Of a stretch of DNA of 64,000 bases, positions 12,041 to 21,882 are shown piece after piece. Every line of letters starts with the position of its first letter. The first letter of the stretch is position 1. Origin of the DNA: Irpex lacteus (lineage: Eukaryota > Basidiomycota > Agaricomycetes > Polyporales > Irpicaceae); assembly GCA_001986395.2 (NCBI GenBank), contig MQVO02000003.1:124001-188000 (forward strand). The letters are read 5' to 3'. The translations under genes were made by a program, and so were the position numbers. The notes beneath the pieces were generated by a model. That model made no database searches. It was not told where the DNA came from and saw only the letters and a program-made list of their open reading frames with translations.

Positions 12041-14459
12041 TTAGCTATCGGACTCTTGCACCGATCCCTCCTTCTCCTTTCCCGCCTTCTCCTTCTCTTC
12101 TTCCTTCCCACTCCTACTCTCCTTCGAATTCACCTCCGTCGACGTCTTCTCCTGCACCCGACCAGTACCAGCGACCCCCGCCTTGAACCCAGGCTCTTCG
12201 GACTTTGCGATCTCCATCACGTTGAACTTTTGCAATTTGTAATAGTCCCTCACTATCCCGATCCCGCATACGCTCTGTGTATGAATGGATGACAGATCCG
12301 GGCCACGCACACAATTAAATTAGCGTTTTTTCGATCAATGAAAAGAGAGTGACGCCACCGAATGCGGTGGTGGACGATATGACCACCACCCAATCCGGTG
12401 GTGTCGAAGATATCCACCACCCAATCCGTCATACGACAGTGCTATCGAGAGTATAGAGGACGGGACGAACCTTCCAGATCTCAACAAGAACAAACAGCTC
12501 CGGGTTCTCCAAATCTACTTTGTGCCCTTCAGGGACGCACTTGGCCAGCTCCTCGATGATGGTGGGTCGGGAGAGGGTGTTGTGGTTGCGCATTCGGAGT
12601 TCTATTTTGTACTACATCCCATTTCAGCCCAACCCATTTCGTTTCGTTTCGTTGCAACGTCAATCAGGTGTGAGAGTCAGTTAAGTGTGGAGGGTAGTTG
12701 TAAGAGTACATACAGAGAATTTCGTTGAAGTGCTAGAGTTGGAATGGAGATGCGGCTCGAGTAGACGAGAGCATAAGGCCTTGATCTCTTGGACGTTCGT
12801 TACGCATGTGCCTGATATTGGTGTCAGGCGTTGTGCAAATCTATATTGTACCAAGGTCAGTACGAGGTCAGAGTTAGACGAAATCAGCCATAGCCAGGGA
12901 CAGAAAAGCAAGGGGGGAGTGAGAAAGACTGACTTAGTCTGCGTGACGCCAGTTCGTAGAACGTTCTCTACGTGCTTGACGACGAGCTGTATGGGGTCGA
13001 TGGGCGGTTTGCATGATATCACTACGACTGTCCGACCGCCACCATTGCATCCACCAGGATCACATCCACCACAGCACAGCGCAATTGCATCCACAGCATG
13101 GTCCCGAGTCGGATTATCATAAGGAAGAAGGGAAGGGAAGGTCGAAGTCAGATAAACAACGCTAGAAGATCGGAGGAGCCACTTACAGCAAGAAGTATTC
13201 GTCTGGCAGCTCGCTGCATGGTCGCCGTGTACCGGTGACATCATATTAGTGGGTCCGAGTCGGTGAGTTTTAGAGCCGATCAATGGGCAATTAGAAGGAT
13301 GATTGAGTGTAGTGTTGAGTGGTTGAGGTATTTGGTGTTGGAGTGAGCGGAAGAGTGGTGTTAATTGAGTAGTCGCGTGAGGTCGTTCGGAGGGGAGGGT
13401 TGAGGTATAAGAATCGAGTTAAATGGTTGAGTAGTTGAGTGGTAGAGTTGGTTGAATGTTCAGTAGTTGAGTCATTGCAGCATTGAGGTGTTGAGTGTTC
13501 AGTAATTGAGTGATCGAGCGATCGAGTATTAGGCCAGGTGGAACGAGTAATTAGAAGAGCAAGTAGAAGAGTAGGAGTAAGAGAAGTGAGAGCGCAAGGG
13601 AAAGTGAGAAGGGAAGGTAGAGAGAAGGGAGAAAGGAGGGGGAACATGGACGCACCAAACCTCGTCTCCTTCCGCTCCTTCCTAGGCCGCTTCATACCCG
13701 CCACCTCTTTCGCGATTTGTTTCTCGATGTCTTCGTCCTCTTCATCCGAGTCTTCATCGTCTTCCTGCTGTTTGTCTTCACCTTCGACCTCCAGGCCAGA
13801 CGCGGAGGAGGACCCGGCCTTTGTAGAAGTGGATGGTGTGGAGGTAGAAGCAGAGCCAGGGGGGTACATCTCACTTGCATACTACCACCCAAAACATCAG
13901 CCTTCTCTTCATGCCCAACAAACTCCAATCCCCTCGAATCAAAACAAGTGGTACTCACACCCTCAAACAAATCATACAGCTCCCCAACCGCAGCCCGCTC
14001 CTTCCCCCGCACACAGGTGACCCATACGCTCGGTCCTGAGACGTTTGGTTGGATTGGTGTTCCGTCCTACATCCCCAGCGAGATGGTATTAGTATTCCCA
14101 GCGCAGTACATTTGGTATTAGTTTCAGAGGGATTTGGATAGGGAGTGATTGGATGGAGGAGTGATTGAAGGAGTGAGTTGAAGGAGAAGGAGGCGAGGAG
14201 AAGGGAGAGCAGTGGAAGGAGAGAATGAAAGTGGAGGGAGGGGTGAAGGAGAGGGAGGAGTGGTTGAAGTGGATGGGTGGGTGAATAATTGGCAGTGGTC
14301 GGGAGAGACGGCGAAGGGGAGACGGTGAGTGAAGGAGTGGGAAGGAAGGAGAGTGAGGGAGGGAGAAGAGAGAGAGGGACGTACATAACGATACCGCCTC
14401 CTTCTATCTCTATCCCCACCTTCTCTAGATCTGTCGTTTTTGCGTTTGTCTCCTGCCAT
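12041..14459 (-). CDS. TAN1: THUMP-domain tRNA acetylation cofactor (TAN1/THUMPD1 family)
   Basis: Eight exons on the minus strand (14385-14459, 13959-14066, 13656-13881, 13187-13213, 12934-13027, 12714-12840, 12471-12611, 12041-12274) give 343 aa. Family partners use this protein to bind tRNA for N4-acetylcytidine formation at position 12 by the Kre33/NAT10 acetyltransferase. The N-terminal basic start MAGDKRKNDRS leads to VWVTCVRGKERAAVGELYDL, then a long acidic linker ending EDIEKQIAKEV, then the THUMP region: FASCQTNTSC, ISCKPPIDPIQLVV, RLTPISGTC, the signature MRNHNTL, HKVDLENPELFVLVEIWK and SVCGIGIVRDYYKLQKFN. A Lys/Glu-rich tail follows. Exon 4 is only 27 nt. Introns 1, 3 and 7 carry low-complexity or hairpin repeats. 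Exon 5 has two possible acceptors; I took the one giving FVVISCKPP. Confidence 0.88.
12352..12430. repeat. Hairpin-forming CCACC/GGTGG repeats in a TAN1 intron
   Basis: The motif CCACCGAATGCGGTGG is itself a stem with a short loop, and CCACCCAATCCGGTGG follows. A third half-copy, CCACCACCCAATCCG, ends the block. All lie inside the intron 12275-12470. Confidence 0.6.
13290..13530. repeat. Degenerate TTGAGTG tandem repeats in a TAN1 intron
   Basis: Many diverged copies of GTTGAGTGGTTGAGTA-like units fill most of the 442-nt intron between 13214 and 13655. This is the longest intron of the gene and far above the window's typical 50-60 nt. Confidence 0.6.
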
Positions 14460-14589
14460 GTTTCCCTTCCGTACTCTGCGTTGGTAGATACAACTGTGGG
14501 CGTGTAGAGTGTAGATGATCGTGAAGAGGTGAGTATGCCTGAGCGAGAAGGGAGAGATAATTTCGAGCAATCTAAAACTGATCCGAAGA

Positions 14590-14795
14590 TCAACCGTCCC
14601 GGGATTGCGAGGGTAAACAACGCGTCAACAAGCCCGACGCGTCCAACTGGATCATGGTGGCAATCAACGCGTTCCCGACCTGCGTGACCGACTCGGAGAA
14701 CGCGTCTCCGGAGTGTTTGCCACGCTGAGCGGACCCGGTGCACGCGTTCACCGTGACTCGTCTTCTCTTTCCCATTCTCATTGAACCCACCACCC
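14590..14795 (-). repeat. ACGCGT-bearing dispersed repeat, copy A (inverted)
   Basis: Read on the minus strand this gives in order: TCAATGAGAATGGGAAAGAG, GACGAGTCACGGTGAACGCG, TCTCCGAGTCGGTCACGCAG, GTCGGGAACGCGTTGATTGC. The same blocks occur in the same order on the plus strand at 16279-16445 (copy C), and partly at 16060-16135 (copy B). It contains several ACGCGT sites and lies in the TAN1/HD divergent promoter. Confidence 0.65.
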
Positions 14796-14841
14796 AGTGA
14801 AGTGAAGGAGTAGTCCCAACTGAAGTGAAGGAGCAGTGAAG

Positions 14842-15916
14842 ATGTCCGAGTACCCTACGCCAGAAGAAGCGAAAGTCATAGCTGCGGCTGAGAAGCTCAT
14901 GGAGGAGACTATGGCGCGGTACGATCCTTCTCACGATGCCTTTCACGGTGCGCACTCCTTCCCTCTCCCCATCCCACTCACTCACTCGCTCATCCACCTA
15001 CCGCTCACTCAAACCGACAGTGCAACGAGTCCGACGAACAGCCCTCCACATCGCCCGCTCCCTCTCCTCCTCCTCCACCACCTCCTCTCCCTCTCCCTCC
15101 CCCTCCCCTTCCTCCCCGGATCTCTTGGTGGTAGAACTCTCCGCCCTCCTACACGACGTCCTCGACAAAAAATACGTCTCCCCCGCCCTCTCTTCCTCCC
15201 CCTACGACTTCTTCCTCCCCTTCTTCACTTCCGCTCGCGATCTGTATGGTGTTGATTTGATTGAGGATGGGAGGGCGAGGGAGATAGCGCGGATCGTGAG
15301 TAATGTTAGTTGGAGTACTGAGAAGCGGCTTAGGGAGGAGGGGCTGTTGGGAGAGGGAGGGGGAGAGTTGGGGGAGTGGTATGGACGGTGCTTGGAGCTT
15401 TGGTGTGTGCAGGATGCGGATCGGTTGGATGCTATTGGGGCGTTTGGTGTGTCTCTTACTGCCTTAGTCTCGAGTATATTTGTTTGCTCACTTATTCTCT
15501 ATTGCGACGGTAGGTATAATGCGCTGTGCAGCATACAGCTCCTCCGTCAACCGGTACGTCCATCCTCCACCTTTCCCCTCCTCCTCTCCTCTCCTTCTCC
15601 CCTCCCCACTAACCACCACCCACACAGACCTCTCCACACACCCGCCTCCGATCCCTCCCACAAAGACAGCTCCATCCAGCACTTCTACGATAAACTCCTC
15701 CATATCCGCGACCAGCTGAAGACGGAAGTTGGGAGGAGGATGGCGGAGGGGAGGCATCAGTTTGTGAGTACCTACCCTTCTTGGTTGTTTGAAGTGTGTG
15801 TGTGTGTGGGGGGGGGGGGGGGTGAGAGTGGATGAGTGCGAGTACTGACGAGCGTGTTGTAGATGTTGGATTTCTTGAAGGCTACGGAGGAAGAGTACGA
15901 TATGACTACACTGTAG
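14842..15916 (+). CDS. HD-domain metal-dependent phosphohydrolase
   Basis: Five exons (14842-14947, 15021-15446, 15514-15553, 15628-15763, 15863-15916) give 253 aa. The HD metal-binding residues are in place: His in DPSHDAFHVQRVRRTALHIA, the HD pair in VELSALLHDVLDKKY, and the late Asp in VQDADRLDAIGAFGIMR. This is the small stand-alone HD family of the YedJ/YpgQ type, which hydrolyses nucleotide or other phosphate esters with a divalent metal; the substrate cannot be told from sequence. A Ser/Pro-rich insert (about residues 50-70) lies between the first His and the HD pair. The gene starts 383 bp from TAN1 in a divergent arrangement and is bracketed by inverted repeat copies. The last intron has a GT run followed by a 14-base G tract (about 15797-15821). 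Confidence 0.85.
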
Positions 15917-16059
15917 ACTCATATATCAACCTCTGCACGAATTGGAATAACTCCTGTTCTATGTCTCGAAGTGATCACAAAATTTAAACGCTGCTTTCAT
16001 ATCAGGCGCGAAAACCACCCCGTTCTGAGTCGCGAGCAGATCAACCGGCGATGCAGATG
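15917..16059. other. HD gene 3' flank
   Basis: Short 3' flanking sequence before the repeat block. No gene is seen. Confidence 0.4.
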
Positions 16060-16445
16060 GCTTCAATGAGAATGAGAAAAGGAATAGACGAGTCAACGCG
16101 TGCTGCATGACTATCAGTCGGGTCCGCTGTCAGACAGATGATCCTGAGCTTGCGAAGGTTGAATCTGTCTACTCTGCCTCGGGGAGACTATAGCTAGGTC
16201 CACTCACACTAGTACTCACTCACACTCCGAGGGCGTCGTGGTCGCGATGATTGCCCCCCATCGCCGCGTTCACAGTCGCAGAGAATGAAAGACGAGTCAC
16301 GGTATGATCAACGCGTGCATAGCATGTTCTCCATCAGTCGGCTCTGTGAGCGAGTCGTAACTAGAACGCGTCCTCGGGGAACGCGTCCTCCGAGTCGGTC
16401 ACGCACTTGCAGCCTACAGGTCGGGACGCGTTGATTGCCCATGGC
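16060..16445 (+). repeat. ACGCGT-bearing dispersed repeat, copies B and C
   Basis: Copy B (16060-16135) starts TCAATGAGAATGAGAAAAGG and continues GACGAGTCAACGCGTGC and GGGTCCGCTGTCAG. Copy C (16279-16445) has GAGAATGAAAGACGAGTCAC, then CTCCGAGTCGGTCACGCA and GGGACGCGTTGATTGCCC. Both share block order with copy A at 14590-14795, which is inverted, so the HD gene sits between inverted copies. At least five ACGCGT sites are present. Confidence 0.65.
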
Positions 16446-16540
16446 CATTGATATTGCCATCAAACGCGTGCCACGTGGATATGATCATGACAGCGCGTCT
16501 CCTCTCCTCTCCTCTCCGTCCGCCGAGTCCATTGCCAACT

Positions 16541-16548
16541 CACTTCAC
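16541..16548. repeat. Left 8-bp target-site duplication of the hAT element
   Basis: CACTTCAC, identical to the copy at 16989-16996. Confidence 0.85.
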
Positions 16549-16988
16549 TAGTGTTGCGTAGAAAATTCCCCACGGGCATGTAATGTAAGTAAATAATTCG
16601 GCTCCCTGGAGGGTGTCAGTAAATAATGTTAGTAACATTTGTTTACATTTGGGCGCTCCGGCCTTACCGGCCGGTAAGCAATGTAAGAAACGATGTTTGC
16701 CGTTATTAACAGTGAGTACTTATAAGCGCCAGTGCTGTGGTCGCAAGTGTCGTTAGTATCCTCACCATCTCCTTCGACATCTGAGTAAAGATCCCTCACT
16801 TTCCTTTGAGAAGAAAGGGATGTTAGCTTGGTCCCACCTTGCAGTTTCCTAGCATGTCGGACACCCGACATTTATTAACATTTGTTTACATGGGTCGACC
16901 AAGGCTGTCGGTAAATAATGTAAATTACATGTAAACAATGCCTTTATTTACAAACCGTAAATTACATCGAATTTTCCACCCAACACTA
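16549..16988. mobile_element. Non-autonomous hAT-type element (MITE), 440 bp
   Basis: Terminal inverted repeats read TAGTGTTGCGTAGAAAATTC at the left and TAGTGTTGGGTGGAAAATTC from the right (18 of 20 identical), with weaker similarity inwards (ATGTAAT... GTAAATAA). It is flanked by a perfect 8-bp target duplication, CACTTCAC, at 16541-16548 and 16989-16996. An 8-bp duplication with TAGTG... ends is the hAT hallmark. The interior has subterminal-type repeats (AACATTTGTTTACAT twice, GTAAATAATGT three times) and a 16-bp palindrome, CTTACCGGCCGGTAAG, at 16663-16678. It has no transposase. Confidence 0.85.
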
Positions 16989-16996
16989 CACTTCAC
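16989..16996. repeat. Right 8-bp target-site duplication of the hAT element
   Basis: CACTTCAC, identical to the copy at 16541-16548. It overlaps the start of a tandem repeat. Confidence 0.85.
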
Positions 16997-17050
16997 TCAC
17001 CACTCTCTACTCATTCCTTCACTCACCACTCTCTACTTCCTTCACTCGCT
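16991..17050. repeat. 26-bp tandem duplication upstream of the zinc transporter
   Basis: The unit starting CTTCACTCACCACTCTCTAC at 16991 is repeated at 17017, with a partial third start (CTTCACTCG) near 17040. It lies 70-130 bp upstream of the transporter start codon and abuts the hAT insertion, so it could belong to the promoter or 5' UTR. Confidence 0.65.
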
Positions 17051-17118
17051 TGAATAAGGACGACATTACAGTACAATACAGCAAATCGAAATAGAACGAT
17101 AACTCAAAGCAAAGCATA

Positions 17119-20074
17119 ATGGCAATCCCAATCCCTCGTCGGACCGCCCTACTGGTGCTCGCGCTCGCTTGCTGTGCCTACGCGTTGAATGTGGTCGGGG
17201 AGGAGAAGCTGCAGGTGAAGGGGGGTGTGACGTCTGTCCTCGTGAGTGTCTCTTCCCTCCATTCTCTTCCCTGGCTCTCCCACGTCGGGGAGCTTCTATC
17301 CACTTCCCCTACCAAACAATGTACTTTATGAGGCCACGCCCGCTGACATTGTTCATTTGGCATTTATAATTACTAGGACATAGACTTAAACACATGCACC
17401 CCCATCGCACAGCTCAGCGCACTGAAGGATGAGCTCGAAGAGGGCCAGTCGCCTGTTATGAGGCAGGTGTTTGCGTGGTTGTTTCCGTTTGGGCCTGGGT
17501 GGAACTCTGGTGTGTACTATGTTGTGTGCTCTCTTCTCTCTTTCGTTCTCCATGACTCTGGCCCTCTCGCCCTCTTCCTCTTCTCTCCTTCTTCCTTCTC
17601 CTTCAACTCCTTCTTCTCTCCCTTTCTCTCCTTCCTCCCTTCTACTCCTCTCCTTCTACCTCTGACATGATTCCTGACTCCTGCGATGCAGTCCTAGGAA
17701 CCTTCTACATAAGCTCGTAAGTCCCGTCTGTAATGAGGGGGTGGAATACTGAAGGTTTAGACGAACTGTAGAGTACCGAACTTCATACTGGCGTTCATAC
17801 CAGCCGAGATAAACCCCAATACGTTGAATACTATGACTGCTTTCGCGGTAAGCATCTACCCAACTGCTTTCCTTCCCTTGTAGCTTCTCTCGCCTTTCAT
17901 CCCCATCCCTTCCCTTCCTTTGCTCGCGCTTCCCCTCCCTTCCCTTGCCCCCCCTCACCTTCCCCTTCCCTCCCACCTCCCTTCCCCTTCCCTCCCTTCC
18001 CGTCCCTTCCCTTCCCTCCCTCCCTTCCCTCCACACACGCCCTCTCCCTTTCGTCGCTGACGCTTCCCCTCCCTCCACACACCCCTCCCCCTCCCTTCCC
18101 CCTCCCTTCCCCCTCCCTTCCCCCTTTGGTCGCTGACGCACCCCAACAGACAGGCGGCCTCCTCTCCGACGTCTTCCTCCACCTCGTCCCGCACGCGTTC
18201 ATGGGCGAACATTCCGAGGGGGGCGTTCATTTTGTGATGGTTGAGGAGAAGAGGAATATTCTTATTGGGTGGGTCTTTGCTTGCTTGCTTGTCTTTGGCT
18301 TTTGCCTTTCTTGCATGTTTTGTCGCTTTGCTATCCTCCAGTCATTCTCCACTTCCCTTGCTCCCTCTCCCCTTCTCCCTTGCCTCACTCACCTTCCCTC
18401 TGTTCCTTCGCTTTCCTCTCCTGCTCCTTCTGCCTTGCTTTCTCGCTTCCTCCGCCCCTCTCCCCACCTCCTTCCCGCCTCCTCCCTTTCGCCCCACTCC
18501 TCCTCGTGTTTTGTTTCGAACGGAAAGGCTGACGAGATGGTGAACGTAGGCTAGGCATCTTCATAGGCTTCGCATCCTTCTTCATAATGGAAAAAACCCT
18601 CCGCGTCCTCGGCAACGACTCTTCCTCCTCCCACTCGCACTCTCATTCCCACTCCCCCTCTTCCTCCACCCCCTCCACTCCCTCCGGTACTGCATCTGGC
18701 GTGTCCACCACCTCAAGCACGCTGACATCTCGCAAGGAGAAAGCCGACGGGGAGAAAGTAGATGGAGAGGAGGGAGAGAGTGAGAAGAGTAAGAGTGGAC
18801 CGAGCAAGTTGTCAGCTTACCTCAACCTCTTTGGTGATTTCGTGCATAATATGTACGTTCACCCCTCTCTCCCCTCTTTTCCCTCTACAAGGAACTGACG
18901 ATACTTCTCCTCTCACACAAACTGACGATACCAATGTTACTAAACTGACGATACCAATCCTACCTCTGATGTGGTGTAGAACGGACGGTCTCGCGTAAGC
19001 CCCCCCCCCCTCCCTCCCTCTCCCCTCCCCCTTCTTCCTTTTACTCACATCTATCTCAGAATGGCAGCATCCTTCTACTCCTCTCCCCTAATCGGCGCAA
19101 CCACAACCCTCGCCTGCTTCGCACACGAGATCCCACACGAGATCGCCGACTACTCTATCCTTGTCCGGAGTGGGTTTAGTAAGGGAGAGGCGATGCGGAG
19201 TCAGTATTTTACTGCTGTTGGGGCTTTTGTGCGTTGCTTGCTTCCTCTATTTCTCTTCTTTCTCCTCTTCTCCCTTTCGTTGGCTGACTGATTCGTTTCG
19301 TTTCGTTGTTTCGTAGATCGGGTAAGCCCCCCTCCCCTCCCACCTCCCCTTAGAGCTTACGCTCACTCTGCACACAGAACGTTCATAGGAATCGCAATCC
19401 ACAACATCTCCGCCTCCGAGGACCCTAGCGCAGGCGCGACGAACCTGGCGGACGCGGTGAGGCAGCAGGCGGGTGGGATCTTGGGGACTAGCGTGCAGCT
19501 TTCTGATCTGGTGCGTCTTCTTCCTCTTTCCATCTATCCCTCCCCCCTTCATTTCATCTTTCGACTCCTTCTCCTCGAGCGGATGACTCTCCATCCTCGA
19601 ACGGACGAGGCGTGCATGATTGTTAGAAGTGGAAAAGTGCGTATGGAAGAGTTGAATGTGAGCTGACGTATGTGTGTGTCCATAGGTGATCCCGTTCGTA
19701 GCAGGAGGCTTCATGTACATCGGTGCGGTTGCGGTCTTGCCTACGTGAGTCCCTCCTCTTTCCTCCTTTCTCCCTCTCTCCCCCCTCTCCTCTCGCCTCC
19801 TCTTTCCCTTTCCTCTTAGACACCGCTGACCACGTACTGGACAGGTTGCTCGAAGAGAGTAAAAGTGGGAAACAGGCGCTGCGCGAGGTACGTCCGAGAC
19901 TGCTCTAATTTATCTTGTGGTGTATGAGCTGACGCGTGTGGGATGGTAGTTTGCGGCGATGGCGTTTGGAGTTCTGTGCATGTTCTTGGTTGCGTACGTC
20001 CCATTCCATCCTCCTCCCTCGAGAGTCCCGATAAGCTGACGTGAATATGTGGAAAACTCAGATGGAACGAGTAG
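17119..20074 (+). CDS. ZIP-family zinc transporter (KE4/SLC39A7 type)
   Basis: Fourteen exons: 17119-17241, 17377-17509, 17692-17716, 17772-17847, 18150-18268, 18550-18852, 18980-18994, 19060-19228, 19317-19321, 19378-19510, 19686-19744, 19845-19887, 19950-19993 and 20062-20074; 419 aa. A signal peptide (RRTALLVLALACCAYALN) precedes the first TM. Family markers are GGLLSDVFLHLVPHAF, the His-rich cytosolic loop SHSHSHSHS, HNITDGLAMAASF, and the metal-site helix HEIPHEIADYSILVRSGF. These place it with the ER/Golgi KE4 branch, which moves Zn2+ into the cytosol. Exon 9 is a 5-nt microexon (ATCGG) needed to keep the frame. Introns are C/T-rich and many carry GCTGACG-like branch sites. The hAT element and a tandem repeat sit in its 5' flank. 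Confidence 0.9.
17890..18130. repeat. CCCTTCC low-complexity tract in a transporter intron
   Basis: A CCCTTCCC/CCCTCCC microsatellite-like tract fills the 302-nt intron 17848-18149, including a duplicated block around CGTCGCTGACG (about 18052 and 18128). Confidence 0.6.
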
Positions 20075-20700
20075 ATTGTCTAGATTTTACGTGCGCATGG
20101 AAGGACTGTGGCATACAGTATCAGCATTGTAGTCGAGTCGACGGTCCAGTGAATTATTTATTCCTTAGACGGGCAGTCTGAGTCTGCCTTGGCTAGCCGA
20201 AGGTGCTATTGGGATCAGGTTTGGTTTCCCCAATCCCGAAGATGTGTTACGGAGTATTCTTGCTGCAATGCACAACATTCACTGATTATGCGGATTCAGA
20301 GACGAACAGTCTACTGCAAGTACAGTAGCCACGAGGGGTTTCAACAGAAGGTTTTTGGCGAATGCACTTATGGCGGATGCGTGGGCCTTCCCTACTGTCG
20401 AACCTCGACTCGTAGTAGCTCAAGCGCAACAACACTATGTAGGTATGAAGACTCTGTTGACGGTTATGGTCGCTGTCTGGATGGTACCTATTTCTGCGCA
20501 AACGAACGAGTAACGTGCGTATATAGTGCATACTCAGTGAGTCCGACTATCTGATACTTCTCGTTGCAGCGTCTAGATGAAAAGGTGGACACCCTCAGAA
20601 GCTTGACATGCCTACAACGTGTGAGGCCTTGAGGCTCAGAGTGTTCGTACAAGATCTGATCGCAGCCTCTGCTTCAATTCTATGAGCCCCTCGCCCAGGC
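20075..20700. other. Intergenic, no gene seen
   Basis: Open frames at 20189-20554 and on the other strand look like chance; no motif or splice support. A TATATAG at 20701 marks a possible start region for the following MYND remnant. Confidence 0.4.
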
Positions 20701-20728
20701 TATATAGGCTGCCATACTGCTCATTCTC

Positions 20729-21459
20729 GTGGTGCTCGTTTTATCAGTCCTTGTTATCTGGTGGGCGGAAGGTGGCTCACTTGAAACACTGGTATCCGGC
20801 GACTCTGCGGTGAACATACAGCCCGTCGCGGTCATTAGCTCTAGTAAGTGCTCCTGGTCGATATCAACCCTCTGGCCACTGACTAAAAACACCACAGGCT
20901 CTGCAGAGCAGAAAGCATGTGCGGAGTGCAGAACGCCCACGCGCAAAGTCTGTGCACGTTGCCAACAGGAACCGTACTGCTCGGCCGAACATCGAACAAA
21001 GGTCAGGATTCTCTTCTAGCTTCATAAGCTGCGGCTGATGCCTTGGTACGGATACTGGCTTGTACAGCATTGGAAACAACATCGGCGAGATTGTATCCCG
21101 CACGGCGCAGAGGTCGTCAAGAAGGGTACCTGCTTCCGTTCGATTCGTCGGCTCCCGAAATTGTGCATGTCGCGTGCAAAGCGTTAGAACCTGAGCTGTT
21201 CCCCATTTATTGGATCTGCCAAAAGGAGTTCATTGGCCATGGTTCAGACAACACTTACCCTGCATGTCTTCGTTACCACATAATCGAGTTTGAACGGTTC
21301 GGCCTACCCTCGAAGCGCCTGGACAATTATCTGCAACTCATCTTCAATGATGCCGCTGCCATTGACGGGTCACCTCCTAACAAGTACGTGCGTCCTCATA
21401 ACGGCCTTGATCTCTCGCCGACGTGTTTACTTTTGCATCTAGATGTGTGCATACCCTGA
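20729..21459 (+). pseudogene. MYND zinc-finger protein, broken
   Basis: An MYND-like knuckle is readable: CAECRTPTRKVCARCQQEPY then CSAEHRTK before an intron-like GTCAGG...CTTCTAG, and later QHWKQHRRDC in a second frame. The downstream part typical of agaricomycete MYND proteins (GYLLPFDSSAPEIVHV, then INGSPLN-like IDGSPPNKY) is in a different frame, only 20-30 bp after the knuckle and with no room for an intron. The upstream frame (ILLILVVLVLSVLVIWW) has no ATG. I read it as a gene that lost its start and took at least one frameshift. A sequencing error plus an unseen first exon is the alternative. Confidence 0.45.
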
Positions 21460-21882
21460 CTCGGAGTGCCGCAATCCGCAGGTGAGTAGGGTGAAGTCGA
21501 GGAGGCAGTGGATGGCACCGGAATCGAGATAGGTCGGTGGCCGCCGATTAGTGGGTGCTACCCTCAGGCTTGCGGTGCCTAACTTGCGAGTTGCAGCTAT
21601 GCAATTTGATTAGTGCGAGCAAATTTATTGAAACCTGCCAGTGATGCAGTGATTATTTCTGTTCCAGTTGTGCATAATATATATTTCGGTGCGATATGGC
21701 GTAAGTGTGTTGATCCTAACGTTACAAAAAAAGAGAGCTACGAAGATAGTAATAACATTGCAATTGGATCTTCAGAGGCGTAACCACTATCTAATTTTCA
21801 GTTCAATGAGTACGAACTTGAGCCTAGTAGTATACAGTTATAAAAGCGAATCGTTACGGGGGAGGGTAAGTACATCGTTAAT

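Noticed and set aside
14600..14770. ACGCGT sites as MBF promoter elements of TAN1/HD
   Set aside because: These sites belong to a repeat that recurs at 16.1-16.4 kb, so their position is better explained by the repeat than by gene-specific regulation.
16629..16871. 80-codon minus ORF inside the hAT element
   Set aside because: No transposase similarity, and no room for a functional protein in a 440-bp element.
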